Numbered from the stretch's first letter, positions 17,755 to 27,473 are shown. The stretch: DNA of 64,000 nt from Candidatus Pristimantibacillus lignocellulolyticus (GCA_023639215.1 CP097899.1:4770001-4834000), one strand, 5' to 3'. The notes: generated by a model not told the origin, from the sequence alone. A program made the numbers and translations.

Positions 17755-17791
17755 AAAAAAAACTCTGGATTATACTGCATCCAGAGTTTTT
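17755..17791 (-). terminator. Terminator after the YesN-type regulator
   Basis: A 9-bp stem (ACTCTGGAT, 17762-17770, with its complement 17779-17787) is flanked by an A run on one side and a T run on the other, so it could work on both strands. It separates the regulator from the foldase gene. Confidence 0.8.
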
Positions 17792-17833
17792 CCTTGCTAC
17801 GTTCTATTTCTTCGACCATAAATAAGTATTCAT

Positions 17834-19432
17834 TTACTTCCATGCAGTATATTCGCTAGGCTTTATCCCCATCTCTCTTTTAAACAGTTTAATAAAATAA
17901 CTTTTATTGGCGTAACCCAAATAATCTGAAATTTCTTCAACCGGCTTATTAGATTGTTGTAGTAATTCCTTCGCCTTCTGTAGCTTCACCTTGTTGACAT
18001 ACTCAATAAAGTTTTGGTTTGTCTCACGTTTAAACAATCGGCTAAAATAGCTTGAGTTTAAATTCAAATAATTAGCCATATCTTCCAATGTAATCTTCTC
18101 TGTCACATGTTGAATAACAAATTGCTGAGCTTTTATAACTTCCGTCCTCGTAGAACTGACTACTAACATGCTTAATTGTTTCGTTACATTGCTTAAATAA
18201 TCGACAATCCAATCTCTTAAATGATCTAATGATTCAATAGAGTTCACTACATCATACAACTTATCTCTTGTTGAATCTTGTTGAACTTGAAGGGTAATCT
18301 TCGTTTTCATCTGTAGATCTAAAAGCAATTGCAACACCATTTCTTTCACATCGCTAGGATGAAACTTTTTGTTTCTTACTTCTTTGGTCCATTCAGTAAT
18401 CTGAGTACACAGCGCATCCGGTTGATTAAGTGCAATACTATTATTAATCGCAGAAAATAACTGTGAATATTCCGCATATATATCTTCCTTGGAAAACACA
18501 GTTACTTCAAATCGATGAATCCTTGATTCATTTAAGTAAAAACATTGCTCCGTATTTTTCAACATTGGTCTCAACACATTTTGAATTTCTTTCGGATTAA
18601 GAGATCCCTGACCTTGAAAACAAGAGACTGATATTTTCAAATACTGCTGAATCGCTGAAATACATTGCTGCATCGCATAGTAAATGGTTTGTTGCTCCTT
18701 CGCTGGATCATCACAGCAAAAAAGAATCACTAGCTGTCTGTAACTATACTGAAAAATGGTACATTGACTAGACTCCAAAATATCTTGCAAAACGTTTTCA
18801 ACGGCAAAAGAAATGGTGTAATCGTTCATTTTACGTGAATTAGCAAGCGTTGACATGCGGTCGATTGACACGACCATTGGTATGTAATATTTTGCCTGCA
18901 TAGAGATACCTATTTGACGTGCTTGTTCAATCCAGGCCACTTTCGTCCAATTCGATTGATATAAAGTGTCCTTCAGAAACTTTTCCTTTAATGCCGATTG
19001 ATTCATAGACTCTTTTTGTTTATACATGATCATTTCTGCTGAACGCTTTTTCTCAGAATTTATTTCTAGCACTACTGTTCTCAAAATCTCTTGCAGCTGA
19101 TCCACATCTAAACTTTCTTTTAAAATATATTCTCCAACATTTAGTTTCATCGCTCGTTGCGCGTACTCGAACTCATTATGACAAGACAATATAATAGCTT
19201 TAAAGTTAGGATTGACGGTTGTAAATTTCTCCAACATTTCTAATCCATTCATTTTGGGCATTCCAATATCGGTAATAATAATATCTGGATTTTTCAACCC
19301 TGCAGCCTCCCAAGCTTCAAGACCGTTCGAATAACAACCAATAAGCTCAACAGCTAGTTCTCCCCATTGAAGAGACTTTGAAAGATATCTTACTACCGGA
19401 TAATCATCATCTACTAGAATTGCTGTTAGCAC
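17834..19432 (-). CDS. yesN: YesN-type AraC response regulator
   Basis: 532 residues. An N-terminal receiver domain (about 1-118) has the acidic pocket (VDDDYP) and the phospho-acceptor Asp in IITDIGMPKMNG. A middle linker of unknown fold (about 150-420) precedes two AraC-type helix-turn-helices at the C-terminus (ITLEDMANYLNLNSSYFSRL and PVEEISDYLGYANKSYFIKL). The start chosen is GTG at 19432, because the GAAGGTGA site is too close to an earlier GTG at 19441. It follows the sensor kinase gene by a few bases. Together they should control the adjacent sugar importer and possibly the glycan-degrading genes. Confidence 0.9.
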   Translation of the reverse strand: MLTAILVDDDYPVVRYLSKSLQWGELAVELIGCYSNGLEAWEAAGLKNPDIIITDIGMPKMNGLEMLEKFTTVNPNFKAIILSCHNEFEYAQRAMKLNVGEYILKESLDVDQLQEILRTVVLEINSEKKRSAEMIMYKQKESMNQSALKEKFLKDTLYQSNWTKVAWIEQARQIGISMQAKYYIPMVVSIDRMSTLANSRKMNDYTISFAVENVLQDILESSQCTIFQYSYRQLVILFCCDDPAKEQQTIYYAMQQCISAIQQYLKISVSCFQGQGSLNPKEIQNVLRPMLKNTEQCFYLNESRIHRFEVTVFSKEDIYAEYSQLFSAINNSIALNQPDALCTQITEWTKEVRNKKFHPSDVKEMVLQLLLDLQMKTKITLQVQQDSTRDKLYDVVNSIESLDHLRDWIVDYLSNVTKQLSMLVVSSTRTEVIKAQQFVIQHVTEKITLEDMANYLNLNSSYFSRLFKRETNQNFIEYVNKVKLQKAKELLQQSNKPVEEISDYLGYANKSYFIKLFKREMGIKPSEYTAWK

Positions 19433-19449
19433 AAAGATCACTTCACCTT

Positions 19450-21222
19450 CTATTTTGATGGGAATTCCATAATAATTTCCGTGCCTACATCGGGCTCACT
19501 TTGAATATCGAAATGAAAAAGTTTACCATGAATTAATTGTAGCCGCTGAACGACGTTGCTGACACCGATCCCCGAGAAACCTTTAATCTTATCAACCTCT
19601 GTAATATCCTGTTCTTCTTCAATGTTTAATCGAACCTTTTTCAACTTATCTAGCTTCTCTTTCGACATCCCTTTTCCATTGTCCCGAACTGATATTTTCA
19701 AAAATGCGGTCTCATCCTTGTATGTACGATTTGCTTCGATAACAATTTTTCCATCAAATTGTTCAAACCCATGAATAATAGCGTTTTCAATTAAAGGTTG
19801 TATCATAAATCGTGGAACTAATAACTTGCCGCATTCATTATCAAAAGCATTTTCCAGTACAACTTGATTGGCATGTCTAAAATTCATCAATTTCACATAA
19901 TGATTAACCGTGTTCACTTCTTCTTGAAGAGAGATGAATTCGTTATCACGATTAATTGTCATCCGCAACAAAGATGAGAGCGAGCTAATTAATTGTGCAT
20001 TTTCTTTATCGCCTTTTTCGAGAATATTGAGGCGTATCGAATTCAACAAATTAAACATGAAATGCGGATTAATTTGTGATTGGAGCATTTCAAGCTCAGC
20101 TTTGCGCTTCTTCGCCTGTTCACTTTCTATTTGTTCAAACATCGACTGGATACGATCTAGCATTTGATCAATCGTCCGAGCTAAACGACCAACTTCATTA
20201 GGGCCTCTAATTCCGTTCCGAGCATTAAGCTGCCCCTCTCCAATGGTAGTGACAAAGTTGCTTAAGTTTCTAATTGGTTTAGTTAATGCAGAAATAAGAA
20301 TAATTAATACGACAAAAAATAAAGTAAAAAATAATGCTTGAACGATAAAACTAATAAATAAAACCTGATTATTCTTTGCAATGGCTGCTGAATAAGGAAT
20401 TAGGCTAACGACTCGCCAATCATTACTTTCCAACCACTGCTCTACATAAATATACTTTTTCTGCCCAATTTCTATCGTTCGTGGATTCCCGTCCTCCGAC
20501 CACCAAGACATCTTCTTGCCTATTTCCGTCGAATCAGCATGAGAAATCACTGTTCCTTCATTATCTATTAACATCATAGTTTGATTATCATCATTTACTA
20601 GACGAGAGCGAATCATTCGTTCATTCACATTCACAATCACGGAACCAATTGAATTATTAAGCGCTCGCTTAATCGGGCGACCAATTGTAATCCAATGAGC
20701 TGAATTTTTATTATAATTAAAGTTTTCTCCCTGCCAGTAAGAAGAAAAAACAGGCATATTATTCAAAAGAGGAAACCATTCTTTTTCGTAAAATATGTTG
20801 GGATTAAATTCACTATACGAGTAATTTGTATAAATATAGCCATTCTTTCCTAGGATGGTTACATAAAAATCATCCTTTGGAGCAAAGAGATCATCCAACG
20901 TACCGGATAACCGACTATAGCTGAGATTATAATCTTGTTTTTTTTCACTCGTTGTTAATTCATCCCGATTAACTAAGAGCATTTGACGAATCTCACTACT
21001 CATCAGTACGAAATTCGATAATTCTAATGTCTGTTCAAAAACACCATTAATTTCGGTTGTCGTCACCTTCAGCGTATTTTCTGCGCTAGATATTGCCCTC
21101 TCTAATATAATGTCTCTCGTAAAATAATTCGTAAAAAAATATATTATGATGAGCGGAATTAGAATACATAGTAAAGCCGACCATACCAATTTCATACGCA
21201 AAGAATATTTTTGAATAAACAC
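19450..21222 (-). CDS. yesM: YesM-type sensor histidine kinase
   Basis: 590 residues. Membrane helix (about 13-33), extracellular dCache-like sensor (35-285), second helix (about 287-312), HAMP (about 313-366), His_kinase domain with the phospho-accepting His387 in QSQINPHFMFN, and a HATPase domain (about 480-588) with QPLIENAIIHG and glycine boxes DNGKGMS and GFSGIGVSN. This layout is the LytS/YesM class that pairs with AraC-type regulators. The start is GTG with AAGGAG upstream. The SBP gene upstream ends in a hairpin, so kinase levels may depend on read-through or a separate promoter. Confidence 0.93.
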   Translation of the reverse strand: MFIQKYSLRMKLVWSALLCILIPLIIIYFFTNYFTRDIILERAISSAENTLKVTTTEINGVFEQTLELSNFVLMSSEIRQMLLVNRDELTTSEKKQDYNLSYSRLSGTLDDLFAPKDDFYVTILGKNGYIYTNYSYSEFNPNIFYEKEWFPLLNNMPVFSSYWQGENFNYNKNSAHWITIGRPIKRALNNSIGSVIVNVNERMIRSRLVNDDNQTMMLIDNEGTVISHADSTEIGKKMSWWSEDGNPRTIEIGQKKYIYVEQWLESNDWRVVSLIPYSAAIAKNNQVLFISFIVQALFFTLFFVVLIILISALTKPIRNLSNFVTTIGEGQLNARNGIRGPNEVGRLARTIDQMLDRIQSMFEQIESEQAKKRKAELEMLQSQINPHFMFNLLNSIRLNILEKGDKENAQLISSLSSLLRMTINRDNEFISLQEEVNTVNHYVKLMNFRHANQVVLENAFDNECGKLLVPRFMIQPLIENAIIHGFEQFDGKIVIEANRTYKDETAFLKISVRDNGKGMSKEKLDKLKKVRLNIEEEQDITEVDKIKGFSGIGVSNVVQRLQLIHGKLFHFDIQSEPDVGTEIIMEFPSK

Positions 21223-21248
21223 AGATGTAGTCTCCTTACATAAATTGA

Positions 21249-21286
21249 AATTGGGACAGGAAAATTTACAATTTCCTGTCCCAACT
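21249..21286 (-). terminator. Hairpin between the sugar-binding protein gene and yesM
   Basis: A perfect stem around TTGGGACAGGAAA (left arm from 21251) pairs with TTTCCTGTCCCAA. The following T tract is poor on the minus strand, so it may attenuate transcription or stabilise the upstream mRNA rather than fully stop it. Confidence 0.6.
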
Positions 21287-21332
21287 TATTATACATAACC
21301 TTCATCCGAAATCTACATCAACATTTTCTTGC

Positions 21333-22685
21333 TTAGTTATTTTTAACAATATCTGCAATTTTTTTGTCAATGTTCGCGATCGTTGTATCCACATCTTGTT
21401 TGCCTAGAATATACAATTCCGCCTCAGGGATAACTGTATTTTTCGCTTCATCAGCATACTTCGCAGGAACTGGAGCGACACCTGGATTAGTGTTTTCCAT
21501 TGTATATTTCAATGATTCTACATCGATCTTGGATGGGTCTTTAGCTCCAGCCACGATTGTATCAACAAGTTTGTTTGTATCTGAATTTGCCCAACCAGAG
21601 AATACACGTCCTCCGATTTCCAAACCTTTAGTTGTATACCATCTAACGAAAGTATAAGCTGCTTCTTTGTTTTCTGACTTAGCTGCTACCCCCATAAAAG
21701 TCGGTTGTACTGGAGAATAGTGCTTGCTTTCACCTTCAGCTTTTGGAATTGGCGCAAATGCAGTTACAAACGAAGCAGGAATAGCGTCTGTACCGCCAGA
21801 TTCAGCAACCATCCAGTCGCCGATTGGCAACATTGCAGTAAGACCATTGAAATATTGATTACGATAAGCTAGCTTCTGAGAAATAATATCTTCATACATG
21901 TTTGCACTTTTATCTTCATACATCATTCTATTCATCATTTCCAAGTTTGCTTTAAATAATGGATCTGACGCATTTGATGTTCCATCTGCTTTAAGGAATG
22001 TATTATCTGTAGACTTACTCATTAATTGTAATTGGAAATAATCTGGCCAGTTATGCAAATATGCACCATAACGCTTAGTAGCACCTTCACCTTGCGTTAA
22101 TTGCTTCGCATAATCTTCGAACTCTTTCCAAGTCCAGTCAGTTGGCACCGGCAATCCAGCTTCATCCAACATATCTTTGTTCAAAAGAACAAACCAACGT
22201 TGCATAGATGATGGAAGTGCATAAATCTCATCATTTACTTTTGTATCAACAAGATATTCTTCCTCATACTTATAACCTTCTTTGTCAATGAAGCTTGTCA
22301 ATGGCTCAAGTAACCCAATATCCGCACGCTGAGCATAGTTTGTATAAGGTAGCTCGATAATGTCTAGCTGATCCTTAGATGCTGCCATCAAGTCTAGCTT
22401 TTGCATAGCTGCAACAGAATCGCCTTTTTCATTAAGTAAATCAAGTTCTACTTTAATGCCAGGGTGTTCTTTTTCAAATTCTGGAATAATGACATCCCAC
22501 TTCGCTTTGTCATTAGGTTGCCAAGTGCTTAACTTAAGAACTACTTGCTCCGCTTCTGATTTACCATTAGCATCTGCTGGTTTATTAGTAGCGTTCGGTG
22601 CATTGTTTCCATTACCTCCGCATGCCGCTAAAGACATTGCCAACGTCAAACTTATTAATACTGTTGAAAATTTTCTCTTTTTCAT
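21333..22685 (-). CDS. Sugar ABC transporter substrate-binding lipoprotein
   Basis: 450 residues with a lipobox (LAAC at about 18-21, Cys21 lipidated) and a family-1 extracellular solute-binding fold (EFEKEHPGIKVELDLL, then AYTFVRWYTTKG near the C-terminus). It captures an oligosaccharide outside the membrane for the two permeases encoded upstream. No ATPase gene is nearby, as usual for systems sharing an MsmX-like ATPase. Start ATG with GGAGGG upstream. A cre-like palindrome lies 34 bp upstream. The substrate cannot be read from sequence; context suggests a product of plant or microbial polysaccharide breakdown. Confidence 0.9.
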   Translation of the reverse strand: MKKRKFSTVLISLTLAMSLAACGGNGNNAPNATNKPADANGKSEAEQVVLKLSTWQPNDKAKWDVIIPEFEKEHPGIKVELDLLNEKGDSVAAMQKLDLMAASKDQLDIIELPYTNYAQRADIGLLEPLTSFIDKEGYKYEEEYLVDTKVNDEIYALPSSMQRWFVLLNKDMLDEAGLPVPTDWTWKEFEDYAKQLTQGEGATKRYGAYLHNWPDYFQLQLMSKSTDNTFLKADGTSNASDPLFKANLEMMNRMMYEDKSANMYEDIISQKLAYRNQYFNGLTAMLPIGDWMVAESGGTDAIPASFVTAFAPIPKAEGESKHYSPVQPTFMGVAAKSENKEAAYTFVRWYTTKGLEIGGRVFSGWANSDTNKLVDTIVAGAKDPSKIDVESLKYTMENTNPGVAPVPAKYADEAKNTVIPEAELYILGKQDVDTTIANIDKKIADIVKNN

Positions 22686-22718
22686 CTAAAACCCTCCTAA
22701 TTAATAATCAATACTAAT

Positions 22719-22732
22719 TGTAAATGCTTACA
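22719..22732. promoter_or_regulatory. Candidate catabolite-response (cre-like) palindrome
   Basis: TGTAAATGCTTACA is a perfect palindrome differing at two central positions from the CcpA consensus TGTAAGCGNTTACA. It lies upstream of the solute-binding protein gene. The match is moderate. Confidence 0.35.
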
Positions 22733-22805
22733 ATATTATGCTAACATACTGTTTTTTCACCTAAAGTACTCAAATTTTACTGAAAAGAAACTATTTTGAC
22801 TTTCT

Positions 22806-23630
22806 TTAACCTTTTACACCACCGGCAGAAATACCCGCAATAACTTGTTTTTGTCCAATTGCAAAAATGATAAGTAACGGTAGAATAGCAGAAACTGCTC
22901 CTGCCATCATAAGCGAGTAAACATCACCATATTGGTCACCGAACAAACGTATTCCTAGTTGAATCGTAAATAATTCTTTTGTTTTAATGAAAATAAGTGG
23001 ATATTGATAATCGTTCCATGTCCATATAAAACGTAGAATAGCATATGTCGCTACAGCTGGACGAATTAGTGGGAACGCAATTTGGAAAAATGTACGGAGA
23101 TGTCCTGCACCGTCCATACGAGCCGATTCAAGGTACTCATTGTTAACACCCATGAAAAACTGTCTTAACATAAATGCACCGATAATACTAAAACTATTAA
23201 TTAAGATCAAACCAACATGAGTATCAATTAAATTTAACCAATTAAACAATAAAAACTGAGGAACTAGTGAAGCTTGCGGCGGTACCATGTACAAAGCAAG
23301 TACAACTACAAACATCGCATCTCTACCTGGGAAACGTAACTTAGAAAAACCATATGCAGCTAATGCACATACAAATACATTAATCAAAGTCGTTGCTAGT
23401 GTTATATAGATAGAGTTCACATAGTACTGTACGAAATCGCCAGTCCATACTTCTTTGTAATTTTCAATTGCATTCCAATTTTGAGGAATCCATTGTATCG
23501 GAAAAGTAAATACATCTGCCTCTGTCTTAAATGAAGTTGAAAGCATCCATAGAAATGGAAGTAAAAACACGATACCTAGCAATGCCATTGCCAGAGTCCA
23601 ACCAATTTTTGGTATATTTATATTTTTCAT
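22806..23630 (-). CDS. Sugar ABC transporter permease, CUT1 MalG/UgpE type
   Basis: 274 residues with six predicted membrane helices and the inner-membrane permease signature EYLESARMDGAGHLRTFFQI, the EAA loop that contacts the ATPase. The start is ATG with GGAGGAAT upstream. It follows the first permease gene by 23 bp and precedes the solute-binding protein gene by about 120 bp on the same strand, so the three form one importer operon. Confidence 0.92.
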   Translation of the reverse strand: MKNINIPKIGWTLAMALLGIVFLLPFLWMLSTSFKTEADVFTFPIQWIPQNWNAIENYKEVWTGDFVQYYVNSIYITLATTLINVFVCALAAYGFSKLRFPGRDAMFVVVLALYMVPPQASLVPQFLLFNWLNLIDTHVGLILINSFSIIGAFMLRQFFMGVNNEYLESARMDGAGHLRTFFQIAFPLIRPAVATYAILRFIWTWNDYQYPLIFIKTKELFTIQLGIRLFGDQYGDVYSLMMAGAVSAILPLLIIFAIGQKQVIAGISAGGVKG

Positions 23631-23653
23631 TATCTATTCCTCCGAGCCCAAGC

Positions 23654-24562
23654 TTAGTAGTTAACCCATTTCTTTTGTGCCAGCATTTGCAAACCTGTAA
23701 TAATAAGACAAATCACGAACAGAATAAGTGCCATACTTGATGCATATCCCGTTTTCAGCTGATTGAATGCAGTGTCGTACAATTCATATACGATAACCGT
23801 TGTTGAATTGGCAGGTCCACCTTGTGTCAACACTTGAATTAAGTCGAAAATCTTGAACGTTCCGATGATACCTGTTACTAGTAAGAAAAATGTCGTTGGT
23901 GAAATACAAGGTACTGTAATGTTAATGAATTTTTTCCATACATTTGCACCATCAATATCGGCAGCTTCATATAGATCTTTCGGAATTCCTTGCAAACCAG
24001 CTATAAAAATAATGATATTATAACCAAGTAAAATCCAAACTTGGATCATCATTAATGATGGTAAGGCAAAGTCAATATCAGCAAGCCATTTCGGTGGATT
24101 ATCAATCCCGATCGAGATCAAAAAGTTATTAACGGGTCCAAGTGATGGATGGAAAAGAACCTGCCACACCATAGCTACCGCTACAACACTTGAAATATAC
24201 GGCAAAAAGTAAATAACTTTGAAAGTATCTTTAAGATATACGTACTTATCAAGTAAAATAGCTATTAACAATGCAAGCCCGATCGTAATCGGCACCGTAA
24301 TAATAAATATTAGATTGTTAAGTAAACTTTTCATAAATACATCGTCATTAAATAATCTTATAAAGTTATCAAAGCCTGCAAATTCAATTGCTCCAACCCC
24401 TGCCACGAAGTTCCAATTCGTAAAGCTTAGTAATAATGAAGCGACAACTGGTATTAAAGTTAAAATAACCAATCCGATCATTAAAGGAGCAACAAATAAG
24501 TATCCTGCAATTTTTTCTCTTGTCCCCATACTTAAGCGGGCCCGTTGTTCATTCTGTTTCAT
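23654..24562 (-). CDS. Sugar ABC transporter permease, CUT1 MalF/UgpA type
   Basis: 302 residues with six membrane helices and the EAA loop DLYEAADIDGANVWKKFINI. The start chosen is ATG 24562, since GGAGGAG lies 4-5 bp upstream; an in-frame start 27 bp earlier lacks such a site. It is the first gene of the importer operon and pairs with the permease immediately downstream. Confidence 0.92.
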   Translation of the reverse strand: MKQNEQRARLSMGTREKIAGYLFVAPLMIGLVILTLIPVVASLLLSFTNWNFVAGVGAIEFAGFDNFIRLFNDDVFMKSLLNNLIFIITVPITIGLALLIAILLDKYVYLKDTFKVIYFLPYISSVVAVAMVWQVLFHPSLGPVNNFLISIGIDNPPKWLADIDFALPSLMMIQVWILLGYNIIIFIAGLQGIPKDLYEAADIDGANVWKKFINITVPCISPTTFFLLVTGIIGTFKIFDLIQVLTQGGPANSTTVIVYELYDTAFNQLKTGYASSMALILFVICLIITGLQMLAQKKWVNY

Positions 24563-24729
24563 CTTTCTCCTCCTCAGTATCCTTTTCAATACTATTATTG
24601 TAAGAAAGATAGCGACTGCTATTAAGAACTAGAATTGTTCAATTTGAAACTTTTTTTACTTTTAACCGACAATCTTGGGATGAATTCACTATGAATATTA
24701 GTAAAATAGAAGGATGCACTAGTGTAACG

Positions 24730-24791
24730 AAAAAGAACTGATAGAAGAATTGACTACTTTACTGTAGTCAATTCTTCTATCAGTTCTTTTT
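24730..24791. terminator. Long perfect terminator hairpin upstream of the importer operon
   Basis: The arms 24730-24756 and 24765-24791 form an almost 27-bp uninterrupted stem containing AGAACTGATAGAAG, with an 8-base loop. A-run and T-run flanks make it bidirectional. It insulates the importer operon from the flagellin gene. The rest of 24590-25030 has no coding sequence. Confidence 0.85.
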
Positions 24792-24950
24792 TTCTTTGGC
24801 TTTGCCAAAGGGTTGATTTGGCTTAAATCTACTTGCAACTTGTAAGCTAATTAACATATTAGTTGAAATAACTAATTTATAAGAAAAGTAATAGATATGT
24901 TGCTCAAAATGGAAATATTCACATAATTAGTAACTTGACTTTCATAGAAC

Positions 24951-24994
24951 AAAAAAGACGAATTAGATTTTTTATAAACATAGTTCGTCTTTTT
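24951..24994 (-). terminator. Terminator of the flagellin gene
   Basis: On the minus strand AAAAGACGAA pairs with TTCGTCTTTT around a 21-base loop and ends in a T run. It lies 37 bp downstream of the flagellin stop. Confidence 0.7.
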
Positions 24995-25030
24995 GAAATT
25001 AATATTATTATGATTAATGCTTCTATATAC

Positions 25031-26713
25031 TTATGCGTTTAAAATCTTCAAGATATTCTGTGGCAAAGTATTAGCTTGTGCTATCATAGCTTGCCCCGCT
25101 TCTGATAATATCTGAGACTTTGTTAAATGTGTCATTTCTAAAGCCATATCAGTATCCGTTATGCGAGAATGTGCAGCAGATAGATTTTCAGCACTTGTGA
25201 GTACGTTATTTAGAGTGTGTTCTAAACGATTTTGATATGCTCCCATTCTTGATCGTTCCGAAGATAATAGATTTATTGCGTTATTAATACTGACTAATGC
25301 TGTTTTTGAAGTGTTATTAGAAATTAAATTAGCATCACTTATCCCTAGAACTGAAACTCTTACATCTGGAACAACAATCTCAAGATAATTTTCTGCTTCT
25401 ACACCTTTTTGAATCGCAATGCCTTGCGAGACCATTGCATCTTTTGTTCCCTTATATATATTTCCAAACATTCCAACTGCTATGTATTCTTTTCCATTAA
25501 ATACAATTGCTTGTGTTTGAGATCCACTTCCAATTTTAGAAACTTCCCAATTTACTGCATCAGTTGAACTTAAAACAGTTGATCCCGCTACCATATGATA
25601 ATTCTCGCCATCATAAAGCAAATTGTTTGGAGCAAACCCCGCTATTGGTATCTGTTGCTTCACCCAATTCTGTCCATCGTCAGACGTTAAAACAGTTCCA
25701 CTTCCTACTGCAACGTATTGATTATTAGCCCATACTACCTGTCTCAAATCATCTGACACACCAGATGTTTGTTCTGACCAAGTAATTGCGTCTGAGGATT
25801 TTAAAATAACCCCATTTTTTCCTACTGCTATATATTCACTCCCGTTTGAAGCAACATCCATGAGCATTTCGCTAGTATTAGAATTTTGTGCTACCCAAGA
25901 GTTCGCCACATTAGGATTAGTAGTAGTAGCAATTGCTCCATTCTCTCCTACAGCAATATATTTTCCTCCCACATAATCTGCTATAAATAACCTATCAAAA
26001 TGCGGTGGAAAAGAATAACTATACCCCGAACGATTTACGCCATCTGTAGTTGTATAAATTTTTCCACCTTCAGTTATTAAAAATTGACTTCCGTCCCACT
26101 TAACACTATGTAAATTTACTGATGTTACGGGTGAATGTGGTTCGAACCAAGTTGTGCCATCATATGAGGCTAACGTATTGCCTGCAAACCCAACAGCTAA
26201 ATACTGTGTTCCACTCCATGCTATATTATAAAAGTGTTTATCAGAACCTGAATTAACTTTTTCCCAATTAATTGTATCTGTAGCAGTTAGCTGTCTGTTC
26301 CCATTCAAAACATTTATCCCGTTAAAATTCGTATTCTCTGCTATACTATTTATTTCACGCTTTAACTGTTGGAACTCTAAATCAATCTTTGCTCGATCCG
26401 AATCAGAATATGTCCCGCTAGCAGACTGATTTGCTAATACGTTCATTCTTTGCAACATCGCATGAATTTCCTGCGTCGCACCTTCAGCAGTTTGAATTAA
26501 AGAAATACCATCCTGTATATTTCTAGATGCTTGATTAAATCCATTAATTTGATACCTCATATTTTCGGAAATAGCAAGACCTGCTGCATCATCGGCTGCT
26601 CGATTAATCCGATATCCGGTAGAAAGCTTTTCCATTGCTTTTGCTCTTTGATCACTATTGATTTTTGAGTTTCTATGCGCGTTGATAGAATTAAGGTTAG
26701 TGCTAATATACAT
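25031..26713 (-). CDS. Flagellin with a seven-repeat beta-propeller-like variable domain
   Basis: 560 residues. The N-terminal D0/D1 helices (1-147, with NRAADDAAGLAISE and LANQSASGTYSDSDR) and C-terminal D1/D0 helices (about 432-560, ending NTLPQNILKILNA) are standard flagellin. Between them residues 149-430 form seven repeats of about 38-45 residues. Each has a core like YIAVGxxGxI and most end in an Asp-box-like S/T-x-D-G/A-x-x-W (182-189, 305-312, 343-350, 382-389). Seven such repeats predict a seven-bladed propeller exposed on the filament surface. Start ATG with AGAGGT upstream and a sigma-D-like promoter at 26755-26781. It stands alone, away from any flagellar operon. The ligand of the propeller is unknown. 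Confidence 0.92.
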   Translation of the reverse strand: MYISTNLNSINAHRNSKINSDQRAKAMEKLSTGYRINRAADDAAGLAISENMRYQINGFNQASRNIQDGISLIQTAEGATQEIHAMLQRMNVLANQSASGTYSDSDRAKIDLEFQQLKREINSIAENTNFNGINVLNGNRQLTATDTINWEKVNSGSDKHFYNIAWSGTQYLAVGFAGNTLASYDGTTWFEPHSPVTSVNLHSVKWDGSQFLITEGGKIYTTTDGVNRSGYSYSFPPHFDRLFIADYVGGKYIAVGENGAIATTTNPNVANSWVAQNSNTSEMLMDVASNGSEYIAVGKNGVILKSSDAITWSEQTSGVSDDLRQVVWANNQYVAVGSGTVLTSDDGQNWVKQQIPIAGFAPNNLLYDGENYHMVAGSTVLSSTDAVNWEVSKIGSGSQTQAIVFNGKEYIAVGMFGNIYKGTKDAMVSQGIAIQKGVEAENYLEIVVPDVRVSVLGISDANLISNNTSKTALVSINNAINLLSSERSRMGAYQNRLEHTLNNVLTSAENLSAAHSRITDTDMALEMTHLTKSQILSEAGQAMIAQANTLPQNILKILNA

Positions 26714-26754
26714 ATAAGTTACCTCTTATGGAATATTGTTACAGATTATCACTA

Positions 26755-26781
26755 TTATAGGCATATAATTATTATTATTCA
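26755..26781 (-). promoter_or_regulatory. Sigma-D (flagellar) type promoter of the flagellin gene
   Basis: On the minus strand TGAA (26778-26781), 15 bp, then GCCTATAA (26755-26762), against the consensus TAAA-N15-GCCGATAA. It lies 42 bp upstream of the flagellin start. Confidence 0.6.
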
Positions 26782-26898
26782 ATCCTTTTAATTAATTTAG
26801 ACTACAAATTAAAAATCTTATCGATTGCGGCTCCTATTTCTTGGACTAACTGCAACAAAGCATAATATAATTCTGTAAATCAGTTAAATCTCCCTATA

Positions 26899-27153
26899 AT
26901 GAGCAGATTAATAATTACGAATTCGGTTAAAGCGATAAAGTGTGTTTGGATTTCAGTTGTCTACACGGATACGTGTTTATCGTCAGATACGATTGTTACG
27001 TTGATGTTAGACATTAGCGCACACCACCGCCTGCTAGATCTTTGTTTAACTTATCCAATATCAAATCCGCATTTATTATGTTACATCTTCGATACTCTTA
27101 GATTTCGTTTGCCACATTTGACGAAGCGGTAACTTTCGTATGTTAACCTTCAT
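26899..27153 (-). pseudogene. Broken pair of small phage-like genes
   Basis: An ATG at 27153 follows a perfect GGGAGG site. The frame gives MKVNIRKLPLRQMWQTKSKS and stops after 25 codons. A shift to another frame continues as NADLILDKLNKDLAGGGVR to a TAA that overlaps a new ATG (27014). That second frame reads MSNINVTIVSDDKHVSV and then hits TAG, after which it stays open for a further 26 codons. So one frameshift and one nonsense change are seen. The family is not recognised. Confidence 0.4.
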
Positions 27154-27362
27154 AAAGCGTTTCCTCCCTCGGATACAATCTTAGTTTCCATACAGTCATC
27201 TGACTGAACGTTGTCGTCCCTTATTAATGATACTAGGGCGTCACTTACGCTCCTTGCAAACTTCACATATTTCATAATCAATTTTGAAAATGTGACGTCT
27301 ACCGTTTGATTTCCAAGTCACATAGCTAGAATGTGCTCACTCCACTTTCGCCTAAATCGTAT

Positions 27363-27473
27363 TTAACGTGTCCGTGTACGGATGCGTCCCGAACCTTCTC
27401 CGCTTTTACGATAGGCACGCCTATCAGCGACGAGTCCGGAACGTACGGAGCCAACGTCGAATTTTACGATCAC
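27363..27473 (-). CDS. Possible 36-residue phage-like small protein
   Basis: GTG at 27473 has an ideal site (GGAGGTGATTC) 4-5 bp upstream and encodes 36 residues beginning VIVKFDVGSVRSGLVADRR, rich in Arg near the C-terminus. It may be complete or a truncated start of a longer gene. It lies within the decayed phage-like region. No family is recognised. Confidence 0.3.
   Translation of the reverse strand: MIVKFDVGSVRSGLVADRRAYRKSGEGSGRIRTRTR

Noticed and set aside
17658..17843. 61-codon frame between the foldase and yesN genes
   Set aside because: Runs through the terminator at 17755-17791 and overlaps the yesN end.
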